Under the pieces are notes generated by a model. The model saw only the letters and a program-made list of their open reading frames with translations. It ran no database searches and had not been told where the DNA came from. From Phorcus lineatus (taxonomy: Eukaryota > Mollusca > Gastropoda > Trochida > Trochidae): a stretch of 64,000 nt of DNA. Location: the NCBI GenBank assembly GCA_921293015.1, contig OV121085.1, positions 15,401,731 through 15,465,730 on the forward strand, written 5' to 3'. Below, in pieces: positions 22,891-34,805 of the stretch; within the stretch, counting starts at the first letter, position 1; the number at the start of each line of letters is the position of its first letter. Both the position numbers and the translations under genes were made by a program.

Positions 22891-24170
22891 AAGGATAAAA
22901 CATATATATCTCTTACTCAACTCAAAGAGACATACATTTTTTACATTTGTGTGATTAATAATTAATGAATGATTGTGTCAAGTAGGGTTTTTCGTTTTAT
23001 GGACACAATTTATAAGCGCATTAAATCAAGAAAGTTCATCCAACGTTTTGATGTATATTGATTAATCATATTCAATACTAGATTGTTCGACCTAAATTGA
23101 TATTTTATCAAGAAAAATCTTCCTATTATTGTATAAAATACAGGTCATATTGACATCTGTATAGGTATTGATGTATTGAACAATGTGTTGCCTCGAGCTG
23201 TCAACATTCTTTGAAAAACTAATTTCGTTGACGATCTTCGATCTTGTGCTGAGGGCTCTGTTAGATGAAATGTAATTTTCTATTAAGGAACAAGAAGGAC
23301 AGGGAGCTTCTTCTCAAATAGATGAATGTTTTAATCCTTTTCCTATTCAAACATTATTGCCAATTGTTTTATTGCATTATTTTGGACCTTTGTTAGTTAA
23401 ATAATGCTTTCGTAATCATGCCTAGACCCATATAAATTGTTGATTGTCTACTGCTTAACCGTATACTTATTTATTTAGCTTAAGGTTGCAAATTCATCAG
23501 ACTTCATATTCTTAGATGAGTGTAATTTACAATTTTAAATTTACATATTATATATCATGAAAGTTTGAACCATTGTAGCTGATATTATATGGTTATAACA
23601 TTACGATGTCAAATTTCTAAGGTATTTGAATAAGGTTGCTGTGATACCTGATATATTTGAGGATTTGAGCTTTTAAGCGTTAATTAGTTATTAGGATTTG
23701 TGTGTACAAAAAGGGAAAATGTGCTTCTTAAATGTTAAGAATAAAAATGTGTTTTCATTTGCAAAAAGCTATTCAGTATAACTTCATTATAAAAGATTGT
23801 TCGTATTATTATAACTACTTATTATATTGATATATGTGATTCAAATGGTTTGTACTCACTAGAGAAAACCACTCTGCAGAAAAGTTGAAACAGTGACTTC
23901 CTTTGAAAATGCATGAAATCCACACAACGTTTGTAAACCAATTCAGAAAAGAAGATAAAAAAGCACTGTCATGACTGATTATATGCATGTCCCAAAAGAC
24001 AAAACGTAAGTCACCCTTTGAAACAAATGGCTAAGCCGTCATTCTCTAGTCATTTGGGAATGAATTTGAGACATTCGTTGAAAATAATTGACAAGCAGAC
24101 TGTCTCCTATCAAATGAAAAGTTTTAAAAAGATTAAGGACATATTTTGTCAGTTTGAATTATCATTGATG

Positions 24171-24827
24171 CTATAAAATAGAACGATAAGAAATGTTTAC
24201 TAATCTTTCCACTGATCAATTCGTATGTTAAGAAATTAGTTGGTCTATTAAACATGTATATGTCAATTAATATTGAGACATGACATAGCATGTGTCAAAA
24301 CTTCAAAAGATAGAAATAAAGGAACTTTGTTGGACATGTATTAACTACTGAATGTAGAGGCATGGCGTAGTTTAAACGTGTCAATACGTCAAGATCACAG
24401 AACATTCAATAACTTGTTTTACCTTCGTTAGGAACAATACCAATATTTGGTTTAAATGTTGATCTGATATTAGTAAATAAGCCCGACCATCTCTTTAACA
24501 TTTTATCATTTAACATTTTACTCTTCAGCCAGTCAGAAAATATGTCTTAACTCGCCTGGGTTTTTTTATGAAACTTATATCATTGTCTGGTCTTTTGATG
24601 GTGCAGCAAAAATCTATTGAAAATTAGAATCTTCATGAATAATCCCATTGCTGTAATGCCTTAATAAATTCAATTCAAAATCAAAGTTGAATTTAGATTT
24701 TCAAACCTCATACTAAGACGTTTTGCAATATCCATTCCTTCTGAATTATTACAATCTACACATTTCCATGTCCTGAATAAGATCAAACTAATTGATCATG
24801 CAAAATGTTGAGATCCTTTGATTAATA
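24171..24827. other. Non-coding stretch
   Basis: No gene. Homology with unit U2 fades within the first part. Confidence 0.5.
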
Positions 24828-25694
24828 TATACATAGAGAACAAAGTTAAGCACCCCCCTATTTTCAAAATTGCAAATTGCATCTGTGGAGAAAAATACGA
24901 CAATATGACTAAATGGACCCCCTTGACATAGAAACTAAAGTTTTCGTGACTTAGTATCTTTAAAATCATCATACATGATGACATTTTGAGAACTTAAGAT
25001 CAAAAACGTAATGGTACTGATTTTTCACCCAAAATAACTATCGTCCGTTTGTCAAAAGTATGCGATGGATTCTGATGTTAGTTGTCATGAACAATTTTGT
25101 TAACAGGTAAAATTTTACACTTTAAAAAATCATGTATCCTTCACGATAAGGACATAATTGGGTTTTGAAATTTGATAAGAATTTTCCATAATTTTCAGAA
25201 AATGGCCATAACCAGACGATTTTGGTATAAAGGTGGTCTTTTTTAACTTTGATTCAGTAACCCTATAATTCTTTTTGCTTTACAGTCGTTGTTACGGTTG
25301 AAACTGCCTCATTTAGTCCCTTTTTATGAATGGGTCATTTTAAAAATAAATGAGATTTTGGAGGTCCATACTGCTGTAACTAGTGACTTTTGCTTACGAG
25401 ATCCATAATAAAGTTTGATCAGTGGAATAGGAATAATGGAATAATACACATTAAAACAAAAAATATTGACTTTCTGAACATATTCACCTTTTGATCTCAA
25501 AATTACCAATTTGTATAACTGCAATTATTCAAAATATCCGAAATGATATCTTAATGAAATTACGTTCTTAAATTGCAAAATTATGATTCTATCATATCAT
25601 ACAATTACTATTACTGCAATGTGGTCCTCTTTATTCTCAGACAAAACTTACTGGTGAAAAACTTGGGGGTGCTTAACTTTGTTCCTTATGTATA
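24828..25694. mobile_element. Non-autonomous TIR element (Tc1/mariner-like MITE)
   Basis: The ends are 30-bp inverted repeats: 24828-24857 against the reverse complement of 25665-25694, 28 of 30 identical (common core GAACAAAGTTAAGCACCCCC). They lie in TATA sequence, consistent with TA target choice. The 867-bp interior has no transposase remnant that I can recognise. The TIR core resembles that of the Tc1-like element at 39.0-39.8 kb (AGAACAAAAAGTTAAGCGCC), so I assign it to the same superfamily. Frames at 24796-24984 and 25324-25524 are not coding. Confidence 0.75.
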
Positions 25695-26754
25695 ATAAAA
25701 TGACGATCCAAAAAGGTAGGTCAAAAGCTCCTTAGTGCGACAATCAACAGCTTTTATAAGGTATGTCATTTCTGCTTTAAAAAGAAGTTGGTCGTGTGAC
25801 CACTGTGTACAAACTTAACCCAACATTTAAGGACGTTCGCCGCCCAAAATGTCAAAGTCAGGAAGAATTTCTTTGATTTCGATGTGAGCAGACACTGGTT
25901 ATCCAAACCTCTTGTCACTCTCGCTCTGCCCCGTTTTGGCATGACCTTTAAGTCCTCGATGTCTCATCTTTGTCCTATCTGGCAAAATGCCTGCAATAGT
26001 CTAATGACTAAAGGGCGGTGACAGCAAAGCCTTTCATAACATAGCTGTGTGGACATGGGTATAAACTACTTTCTTTATAGAATACTAAACTCATGGTAAT
26101 GTGACGAATAAATAGAACTTGTTATCAGACGAACTAAAGCGAGTCTGATACCTGATTCTATAGACAAGTTGCATAATAATGTCATGTACACGCCTACATC
26201 TCAAGTCATACACCTACAAACAAAGCCAACTTATACTTATCTAATGAGTGATCTCTCAACGGTTGAGTAATGCATTTCTGTATGTCAAGCTTTCTGATAA
26301 TAAAATTTAAGTACCTTCTACATGCATTGTTACATTATTACTACGTCACTTCACGGTTGTAAAGATTGAAGCAAAACAAGGACATAACTCCATGTATTAA
26401 CAGTTCAATATTTTTTCATTTGTTATAGTTGTATTTTCCCTTAGCTTATGTGTCTTTGAAGTTAATAGTTAAGTAATTTTCATTTCATATAATCAATAAC
26501 TGTGATATTGGAACATACATTAATGTGAAATAGAACATACAGTGCACTCAGACCAATTAATTGTGCGGTGTCTTATAAGTTCCACAAAGCAGGTTGTCAT
26601 CTATTAAGATTCCAATATGAGATTAATGAACTATTTACAGTCAGTATTTATATTTAATGTATCTGTATCTACACAAAAGAATATTAAGGATGATAAAGGA
26701 TTATATCATGACTGTATGCCTTATCGTGTTGTGTTGGGTTGTGTGCTTCACAGA
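25695..26754. other. Non-coding stretch
   Basis: No gene. A G+C-richer patch at 25830-26040 may be an old repeat that I cannot place. Confidence 0.45.
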
Positions 26755-26840
26755 CCCTGAAAGTTATGCTGTTGTCTGTGTCTCACTATCCTTGAGCTGA
26801 TGTTGAAAGCTGTTATATCCCAACTCACACAATTAATGTT
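26755..26840 (+). mobile_element. Possible SINE tail remnant
   Basis: GTTGAAAGCTGTTATATCCC followed by AACTCACACAATT resembles the SINE tail at 22.85 kb (TTGAAAGCGGCGTTAAACCC then AGCTCACC) with several substitutions. Only the tail is visible. Confidence 0.35.
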
Positions 26841-26918
26841 TTAATACATGATGATTTAATGAAACAATCAGGTTTCATATTGTATATTGACAAATAAATT
26901 CATTATTTGGCGTTTTAT

Positions 26919-27360
26919 CTAGTTCACATTAACCGAAACATAAGGTATGATAATGTTATGAAGCATGATGTTTGTGACTCCAAGCATGTCATCGAAACCT
27001 CTACTTTCGAACAGCTTAATTAAGTCAACAAAGTTTATTTGTCTTTGAAAGATTCGAACCTCATTTGTTTTCACTCCCTGAAGGGAAATCTGTGAAGCAT
27101 CATTTACACCACTCAACTCCAGCCTTAATCTCCATACGGGTAAATAACATCTTTCAACAAGCTGAGACAGAAGTTGCTTAGGGGGAACTAAACTTACTCT
27201 TTGCAATAAAAACACTTTTTAGAAATAGTGTTGGTTTACAGGGCTGATTACGCATGATCAGGTAGTTATTAGATGATCTGGTTTCTTGGACAGATTGGCT
27301 AAACCTCATTATAAACTCACTTACTTGCCTTTCCAGTTCGAAACATGCCAACAAGTCCAA
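26919..27360 (-). pseudogene. Coding-like remnant of unknown identity
   Basis: Two minus-strand frames, 27178-27360 and 26919-27215, overlap in different frames. The sequence looks protein-coding in composition: few low-complexity runs and varied codons, for example LRLELSGVNDASQISLQGVK and FESRGFDDMLGVT. A single one-base insertion near 27185, in the CCCCCTAAG stretch, would connect them into about 150 residues ending at a TAG. A second explanation is a last exon with an acceptor at CCCCCTAAG. I do not recognise the family. It could be a transposon-encoded protein or a host pseudogene. It sits alone, with no neighbouring exons that I can identify. Confidence 0.4.
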
Positions 27361-28327
27361 TTACAGTTTAAAAACAAACAACTTGATGAAATAAGACATT
27401 CTTTTCAATTTCAATCAAAAGTCCTATCAAAAACATCTACTGTTTCCCTTTAAATATATAGAAGTGGTAAACTGAGTAAGAACGTTTTCTCGCAAAACTT
27501 AAAAAAAAACATTTTTTTCAACAAATTTACATATCTGTTGACCTTTCATTGACAGATCTGTCATATTTGAATTTTATAAATGTCCAAAAGGACAGATCGA
27601 ATAGGCATTGATTAACAGAAATAAAATGTAATGACCGTTATGTATATTGACGATGATTTACATACTCCATGAACGAGAATATGTTTGACATTATTATTCT
27701 AAAAGAAAAACCTTTTGTAGTTTTTTAAGATGTATTTGCTTAAGGTTGTGGCCTCTTATGCTATTCGTGCTAGTCGTGAGAAAAATTTTCAATAAGTGAT
27801 CATAAGATTCATCATAATAAATAGGGCTAATAAATATTTATGTTATTGTCATCGCAAGTTTAAAAAACAATATCACTTCATATTAGGAAGGACCTTTTAT
27901 GGAAGAGATAATTGTTCTTTTATCATACTTATGTTTAGTTCAACCTGTTAAATCCATAAATAGATATTTTACAATCATGATCATCATTTTCCTAAATTAT
28001 ACTAATAAAAAAAAGTAGTAGATGGATTTTGATATTTTATTTTTGAATAGAATACTTCTTTTGTTTGTGACATTTAGCTAATCCATGCCGTTATTCATCA
28101 GTTTTCAAACAACTATTTTACGATACATGACATTTGCGACCTTTCCATGTTTAATTGACTTCCCAACAACACATGTATTATCTTCATTTAGCGGGATTTA
28201 TCGTCTAAATTGCAATGTTGGAGTGTTGTGTAAAATTACTGAACATTTGGGGTACGGCTTGATGTGAATGGTGCTGATGCATGCCATATCTTAAGTTTAT
28301 GTTTTATTGAAAATACAGTAGTCCTAT
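27361..28327. other. Non-coding stretch
   Basis: No gene or repeat recognised. The frame 28085-28267 (+) has no motif. Confidence 0.5.
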
Positions 28328-28434
28328 CAGACAGACAGACAGATCTTTATTCAATAATGTAGGCCAAATGACCCATAGTACAGTTTTGGTTTACAGATAT
28401 ATGATTTCAGTCACGTGATAATATATAAGTACAA
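28328..28434 (-). mobile_element. 3' UTR and (TCTG)n tail of LINE family 1
   Basis: The minus strand reads CTGTACTATGG, a GGTC-ATTT-GGCC hairpin (28362-28373), AATAAAG and then TCTGTCTGTCTGTCTG (28328-28342 on plus). This is the clearest example of the family's 3' end. Confidence 0.8.
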
Positions 28435-29834
28435 TCATGTTTTTCTTATTTCGAAGACCTTTTTAAGGAAGAATGACACAGATATTAGCACATTTCTATT
28501 CTTCGAGTTTAACAAATTTATCAGTAATTGCTTATCTTTGTGGATAGTAGAAATGCTTGGGAGATATCTATTTCTAAGTTCATTATAATAACTACAATAA
28601 AAAAATACATGTAATTCATCTTCGATGCAGCCTTCTTTACAATATGTACATAAGCCAATATTGTCATCTTGAACATTTTTCTTACTGAGGTGTTTCACAT
28701 TAAAATCGTGTAAAGATATGCGTAGTTTGCAAAAAGCTCTTCTTAAAGTTATATCTTGAAGTTCAGTAATATAAGCCTCAGGGAAGATTATTGATTTAAC
28801 ACTTGAATAATGACATAGGTAATCTGAGGATGTTATTTGAGAATGCCAAGTTTGTGAAAATATATCTTTCAATCGCTGCTTAAGAACAAAGGTGAAAAAC
28901 TTATCATTTCCAACATCATGTGATAACCATACATGTGAAAAACCAGACATAAAAAGAATATTTCTAATATCAGACACCCAAGAAGTTTTACCATTATCGT
29001 CTAATCTTTTCATCATATTATAACAATGTAAAGGTAGTCTCGTAGAATTCATGCGAATAATCTTTATCCAGTACTTTACAGCTCTAAGTTGAGATGAAAC
29101 AAATAAATTTGTGCGGCCTGTTTCTCCTAAAACAGCCTTATTAGAAACATATTTACCAATGCCTAAGAAACGTTTGAAATATGCGGTATGGACTTTTCTA
29201 TAGAATTTCTATTTACACCCCAAATCTCAGATCCATAAAGAAGGATTGGTGCGATTTTTCTGTCGAAAATCTTACAAACCACTGGAAAGGTTATAAACTT
29301 ATTTTCTTTCAAAACATTATATACTGGAATAAGGGCTTTAGATGCTTGCAAAGCCAGCTGATTACAAGCTACTGACCAAGACAATCTAGAAGACACAGTC
29401 AATCCTAGATATTTATAATATGTCACAACATCAATATTCTTATCACAATATGTCCATTTTTCAAACTTATTTAAAATACCACCTTTCCTGAAAACAATAA
29501 CTCCTGACTTCTTAAGATTTACTTCAAGGCCCCATTTCACACAATATGATTGAAGAACATTTAACTGTTTCTGAAGACCACTAACTGAAAATGACAGTAA
29601 GGCAATGTCATCAGCAAATAATAGCAACATAATATCAACAATATCTTGGGAGACAAACACTCCGTAATCACATTCATTATACATTTCTGTTACAAGTTCA
29701 TTTATGAAAAAAATAAATAGAACCTGTCTAACACCTAATGAAGTTTTGAAACATTCAGTCCTATCAACATTGTTATTGGATAAAGGTAACTCGAGAAAAA
29801 ATGAGATTGATAACAGTGTTTTTAAAAGTAGCAA
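28435..29834 (-). pseudogene. LINE family 1 reverse transcriptase, frameshifted
   Basis: The upstream frame (29163-29834) has TSLGVRQVLFIFFINELV, a motif B that has lost the usual GC-LSP residues. It then has FADDIALLS (motif C, Phe for Tyr), VNLKKSGVIVF, YKYLGLTVSS and APILLYGSEIWG. A frameshift near 29165-29180 passes the protein into the downstream frame (28435-29052), which includes CTYCKEGCIEDELHVFFYC, then YYNELRNRYLP, the intact Cys/His end. Motif A and the fingers are absent: the copy is truncated near 29840. No single frame encodes the whole, so it is inactive. It is closer to the copies at 18.6 and 56.5 kb than to that at 3.1 kb. Confidence 0.85.
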
Positions 29835-30279
29835 AATAACTTTTTTAAACAGTTAATTTCTTTTATATATCTTCAACAACAAAAAATAGTTCATTAGTAT
29901 TATCTTTACAGGGTCAAACTTCTATTGAGCTAATTCGATCATACGTAGTCGTAGAAGACATCTCAAGGTATTAAAGAACATCCACAGTGTGAACACTTTT
30001 TAATCATTTTGATTAAGGAAATGGATCTGAATAGCTAGTTTAACTGAACACAGTACCTTCTTTTCAGAACTGCATGTTCCCGTAGTCATCTTTTGTCTTT
30101 GGAAGGTACAGAGAAGAAGGTACATTTTTGTGGAAAGCATGTTCTACTTATTGATTCTTACTTTCAACATGATTTGTAACAGTCCTTGCAATTCACATAG
30201 AGATAATTAACCACTAAAAGTAGGTGAAAGAAAAGTTATGTTATATCAACTATCAGTCCCCATAGGCAAATCGTGTCAC
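29835..30279. other. Non-coding stretch
   Basis: No gene. Contains a perfect 10-bp inverted repeat, GTACCTTCTT (about 30053) and AAGAAGGTAC (about 30114). Confidence 0.45.
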
Positions 30280-32000
30280 ATCTTTTCATGAAGACCGTGA
30301 AGGTGTCACGTTATTGACAATTCGACAAAGATAGGAAGAAATTGACTTCCAGACAGTTTAGTATTTATAAAAGGGTTTAGTCAATATTGGATATGCATTT
30401 AGTTCACCATACAATCAATTGAATAGAAATACAACTTCAAGATAGAGTCTCAACATTCATTTTTAAATATTTCATACATTGTGATCGGAAGATAAAAAAC
30501 ATACCAAAAAGGCACAATCTATTATATAATGAACGAATTTTGTTCAACATGCAATCTAAAGTTAATGATAAGATTTGTTATTTACATAATATTCAGTCTT
30601 ATTTAAACTTATGTTCATTCATATGATTAAAGGGCACAAAATATAGTTAGCGATGTATATTTTTACTCAAATCACGGATGTCAGTTAAGGGCCTGATGGG
30701 TCATACACTTTCCTCAGTCGTTTTCATCTGTCAGTTTTCATAACAATCTTATGTCAATTTCAATGAGAAGAAATCCATTTATCAAAATAAAAAATGTCCT
30801 CATACAAAGATCAAGCTGCTATTACATGGTTTTTTTTTCGTTGTGATTTCATATAGAAGTTCGCAGCCTCAAAAAAAACATATCTAAAAACAATTAGGAG
30901 ATTGTAGGAAGATACGATTAATCTATTGAACCTTTATTGAAACAGGGTGCCAAGATTTAACTATTAACTAAGATTCTTAAATTCCTGTCAAAGCAGTTTT
31001 AGTGTGGACGCTCTTTAATGAAACTAATGATCTTACCACGACGATTCATAGGCGGTATAATAATGTTACATATACTGTGTCAAGTTATCTGATGGCTCAG
31101 TCACTTTCAATCATTGATGATTTCAGAAGTGTAACTAAACTGGCGTGATACGTTCAGTTTAATCAAACTAATCATACTGCAGCAGACTCGACTGCTATTA
31201 AATCAATATTAGAAGTACCAGTCAACTAATCATAATAACCTTACTGAAGACTATATACCACACATCCTCCCAAAGGTTTTCTTACATGTCATTCATTAAT
31301 TGTCTTATATTAATATGTTTCGGTGTTGATAAAGTGTGTGATTTTAAGGAATTTCAAAAGCTTTTAATTAGCATTTGAAACTATTAAATTTGTTTGTTTC
31401 ATATAACGTAAACGCAATCAGTACTGTCGGTTGTTGTATATACATTATTTCCAGTGAAGATCTCACTGCAAACCATTACAATTATGACAATCTAACGATT
31501 TGAAGGAGAATTTAACATTTGTTATTATACATGCCGTATCAGAATGAAGGGAGCTCAATTCTTTTGTTTCCGTATCCTTAAAGTTATAAATTGCTGATGA
31601 GATATATAATTAAGAATTAAAGGCAGAAAAATGAACGTACAGAGAAATGTTTGTATGTAACTACAAATGAGCATTTAAGTTTTAGGAAGGGGATCACATC
31701 AGCTTGAGAAACATTATTGAATAATACAGATCTATCTTTGAATGACAAGATAGTTTGGCAGGGAAAATGCAATAGGTGTATGTCATTTCTGTACCACGTG
31801 GGGTTTCTCCAGTTTTGACCAGAAATGAAAATCGATATTGATTTCCTCAAAGTCGCGAGCATATCCTGTGAAAACAATGTGTGAAATTTTATTATTGAAT
31901 GTAACAACCCGTTAATGTAGTTCAAATGCAGTTTAAACGTTTTAACATATTTTAATGAACTTTTTAATGTCAGGTACTTTGAAATGGACATTAAATCATT
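30280..32000 (+). repeat. Duplicated unit V1
   Basis: First of four related same-orientation blocks. 30285-30600 matches 41090-41400 (GTGAAGGTGTCAC, CAGACAGTTTAGTATTTAT, TTGAATAGAAA). 30650-31000 matches 44340-44690 (TCAGTTAAGGGCCTGATGG, CAATTAGG-GA-TGTAGGAA). 31010-31260 matches V2, V3 and V4. 31700-31900 matches 45200-45370 and 51950-52110 (ATGAAAATCGATATTGAT and CATATCCTGTGAA). The minus-strand frame 31617-31991 is not conserved in the paralogues and is not called. Confidence 0.65.
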
Positions 32001-32756
32001 TGCTATGAGGAAATAGAATATGACAGCTTCATGAATTTTTAAAATTGTAAATGGAATTAACTTAATCTATAAATATGTGTATTAAAACATACGAGTATTT
32101 CTCAACATCAGTAATATATTCAACTATCTACACTAGATACATAGTTGTGTATCAATGTTGAGACTTTCCCTCCGATATCAGAGTGTTTTCAGGACATAAA
32201 AACCTAGCAGAAAGACGGACATTTTACCTTCAAAAGAAGCATTATATATGAGAAGGTAACGTAAGAGGTATTGTCATTTATAGCACTGTAAATGAACATC
32301 AATGTAACATTGACCTTTCGAGGCGGATTCAAAGAACCATTGTTCGTTTTGAAGGCAAGAAATTAATAAGTTGATACTCTTGTTAGTAATGAAAACGTTG
32401 AAATCGAACAACTGTCAAACATTGTATATGATTTGAAATGACGTTGACCTTTTATTTTTCATCATGTAACCTAACACTAGAGATTTTCTAGTTTAATCAT
32501 CAAGTATGAGTGCTTTTGGTTCATGTACTCTAAGTACTCTGAAACCTCATCACAACCACCCTAAATTTTGAAACATCAATGATGTATGGCAACATTTTGT
32601 ACTTGTTATTTTGAATTGTAAATTTTGTAAATTACGATTTACATCATGAACTTCCCTTTGATCATTACTTACTTAATGAATTCAAATTGAAAAAAAGTTA
32701 TGTATTTCCTACTGGAAATGTTTTTTTTTATCCGTAAACATATTTCTAACTAACAT
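32001..32756. other. Non-coding stretch
   Basis: No gene or repeat recognised. Confidence 0.5.
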
Positions 32757-33180
32757 TTGCGTTCTCTATTTCACCAATATGCAAAATATAGATGCGATAA
32801 AAATTTATAAATAGAGTTCCCATTAGCTAAGGAGTCTGTTCAAGTTTCTTGTTCTCTTCATTTGCGTTCTCTATTTCGCCTATATGCAAAATATAGATGC
32901 GATATAAATTTATAAATAGAGTTCCCATTAGCTAAGGAATCTGTTCAAGTTTCTTGTTCTCTTCACTGACGTTCTCTATTTCACCTATATGCAAAATATA
33001 GATGCGATAAAAATTCATAAATAGAGTTCCCATTAGCTAAGGAGTCTGTTCAAGTTTCTTGTTCTCTTTATTTGCGTTCTCTATTTCACCTATATGCAAA
33101 ATATAGATGCGATAAAAATTTATAAATAGAGTTCCCATTAGCTAAGGAGTCTGTTCAAGTTTCTTGTTCTCTTCCTTTGA
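32757..33180. repeat. Four tandem copies of a 105-bp unit
   Basis: Units start at about 32761, 32866, 32971 and 33076 with an exact 105-bp period and only a few substitutions between copies, so the array is young. Each unit contains CTCTATTT and, about 40 bases on, AAATAGAG (perfect 8-bp inverted repeat). Nested inside is CTATAT-GCAAA-ATATAG, intact in copies 2-4 and disrupted in copy 1. Each unit can therefore form a two-part hairpin. No open frame runs through the array. Confidence 0.9.
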
Positions 33181-34080
33181 AGAAGGAAATTAAAATAGGT
33201 TACTATGGCTTTGTCCTTATTAGCAGTAACAGGGTAACCAAGTCTACACACTTACTACCTTATCGGCCAAGGAATCTGTACACACATTTTTAATTTCCTG
33301 AATCGGTGGTTTTTGAGAGGATGATGCAAAGTGGGAAGTTTATGGATGGACCGACGGGTGTAAGACGACATGAAATGCCCAAAGGCAAACGGGACTTTCA
33401 GACCATATGTGCTAGAAGATGATGATTTTGTAAAACAATTTTAATCTTAATTGTAATGTTTGCCCATTGAAACTCTCAGTTAATCTCTTTTTGCCATACA
33501 ACAATAAAATTCACTTCATCAATGTGCTATTTCTTTTATGTCTTGGATCAATAACACAGTTGTGCGGTGTTGAATAAAATAATTTTTAGACCTGTTGCCT
33601 CCTGTCTAGCTGGAGAGTAAGATTACTTTAAGAAGGAGATTTTGGACATGGGTCTAAGCTTATTAATTGAAAACTTGCCTTGCTCTGTCTTCATGTCAAC
33701 GCAACCTTGGTGTTTAATGGTTTATTGGTTTATCGTTGGTATTTATAACTGATATTACCACGTGAAGGAGTTATCAATTGAAGTATTCCTCCAAATTAAC
33801 ATTTTCTCAATTTATCAAATTCAATATGATTTCTTCATCTTGAAAATTCTATGTATAATGATAAAAAAATTGTTTGTTTTTTTAAGCTCTTTCTATGATT
33901 TGAAAATACCAAAATGCGAAATACTTCTGATGTTGAAATTCCCGTTCACTTTTACTGAATTTGCACTAGTATGTTAGTTCGAGTTTTTTTTCTTGTGGTG
34001 GTTTCAGTGACTAGTTCAGACTGGTAAATCCTTTGGTTTCCAAACACTTTAATTTCCATCTGTACAACATTATTCTATAA
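33181..34080. other. Non-coding stretch
   Basis: No gene. The first 240 bases are richer in G+C (for example ATGGACCGACGGGTGTAAGA) and may be an old repeat. The frame 33762-33977 has no motif. Confidence 0.45.
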
Positions 34081-34249
34081 TATGAAGAGTATGTCTCCTA
34101 AGAAAAACGACGCTGACTACTATTCCTTACAACTTTTTTATATTTTCAATTTGGTTTTAATCGGTGTGTTCATATTTATCAATTGAATACTATAGACAAG
34201 TTTGTGTGCAAATATGTGTCCTAATATGTATCTATTTCAATAATATAAA

Positions 34250-34805
34250 CAGGTTGTTGTGCAAATCCAACTGTCTGCTGGTGACAAGCTTTTGATGTGC
34301 GAGGCAGATATGTATAAAGTGACAAATTAATTAAGCTCAATTTCAATAAGGGTAATCAAGGCACTGTTAGCTAGAAGCACACGTTTCCAAGTTCAAGTCC
34401 CTGCATTGAATTAATTATGAGTACTTAGCTTTCCTGTACAGTTGTATTTGTAATACTACACCAGAAAACTTTACACCTGAGTTTGCAGATGGCTACAATC
34501 AGACAATAATGTTGGTTTCAAGTAGAAAGTTCCTTTCATTTCTTTTGGTAATTTACATCGACTTCTTTTGACAGCTAAATGCTTTGGTTTTCAACCACCA
34601 TAATTTCAATCTGTACAACATTTTTCTATAATATATATAACTTTGATGCTTTATATTATTTCACAAAATTTTAAATATTTGCAATGCATTTTGAATCAGT
34701 GAGCCATTCTATTTCAATACAGATTGAAGTGCAAATTGAAGTCTCTGTTGGTGACAAGCTGCCTTAATGTGAAATGTGGCGCAGATATGTATACAATGAC
34801 AAATT
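34250..34805 (+). repeat. Two W modules
   Basis: Copies of the W module at about 34255-34345 and 34728-34805 (TGCAAATTGAAGTCTCTG, GGTGACAAGCT, GGCGCAGATATGTATACAAT). Each is followed by a partly conserved AATCAAGGCA stretch also seen after the W copies at 19.9 and 20.5 kb. Confidence 0.5.

Larger units (their letters stand above)
19786..24170 (+). repeat. Duplicated unit U1 (paralogue of 34.1-40.5 kb)
   Basis: Collinear with U2 in the same orientation. Matching pieces are 19790-20150 with 34090-34480; 20490-20780 with 34720-34870; 21960-22290 with 37250-37515 (and 36828-37090); 23110-23480 with 38050-38460; 23460-23760 with 38880-40040 minus an inserted Tc1 element; and 23880-24170 with 40170-40487. 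Inside U1 a segment of about 600-700 bp is itself repeated (19880-20180, 20490-20800, and a partial third from about 20825). Two SINEs interrupt U1. No open frame is conserved between copies and the indels are not multiples of three, so I read it as non-coding. Confidence 0.65.

Noticed and set aside
31617..31991. 124-codon minus-strand frame inside V1
   Set aside because: Not conserved as a frame in V3 or V4; no motif.
32757..33180. CRISPR-like array
   Set aside because: The repeats are contiguous 105-bp tandem units with no spacers, in a eukaryotic setting.
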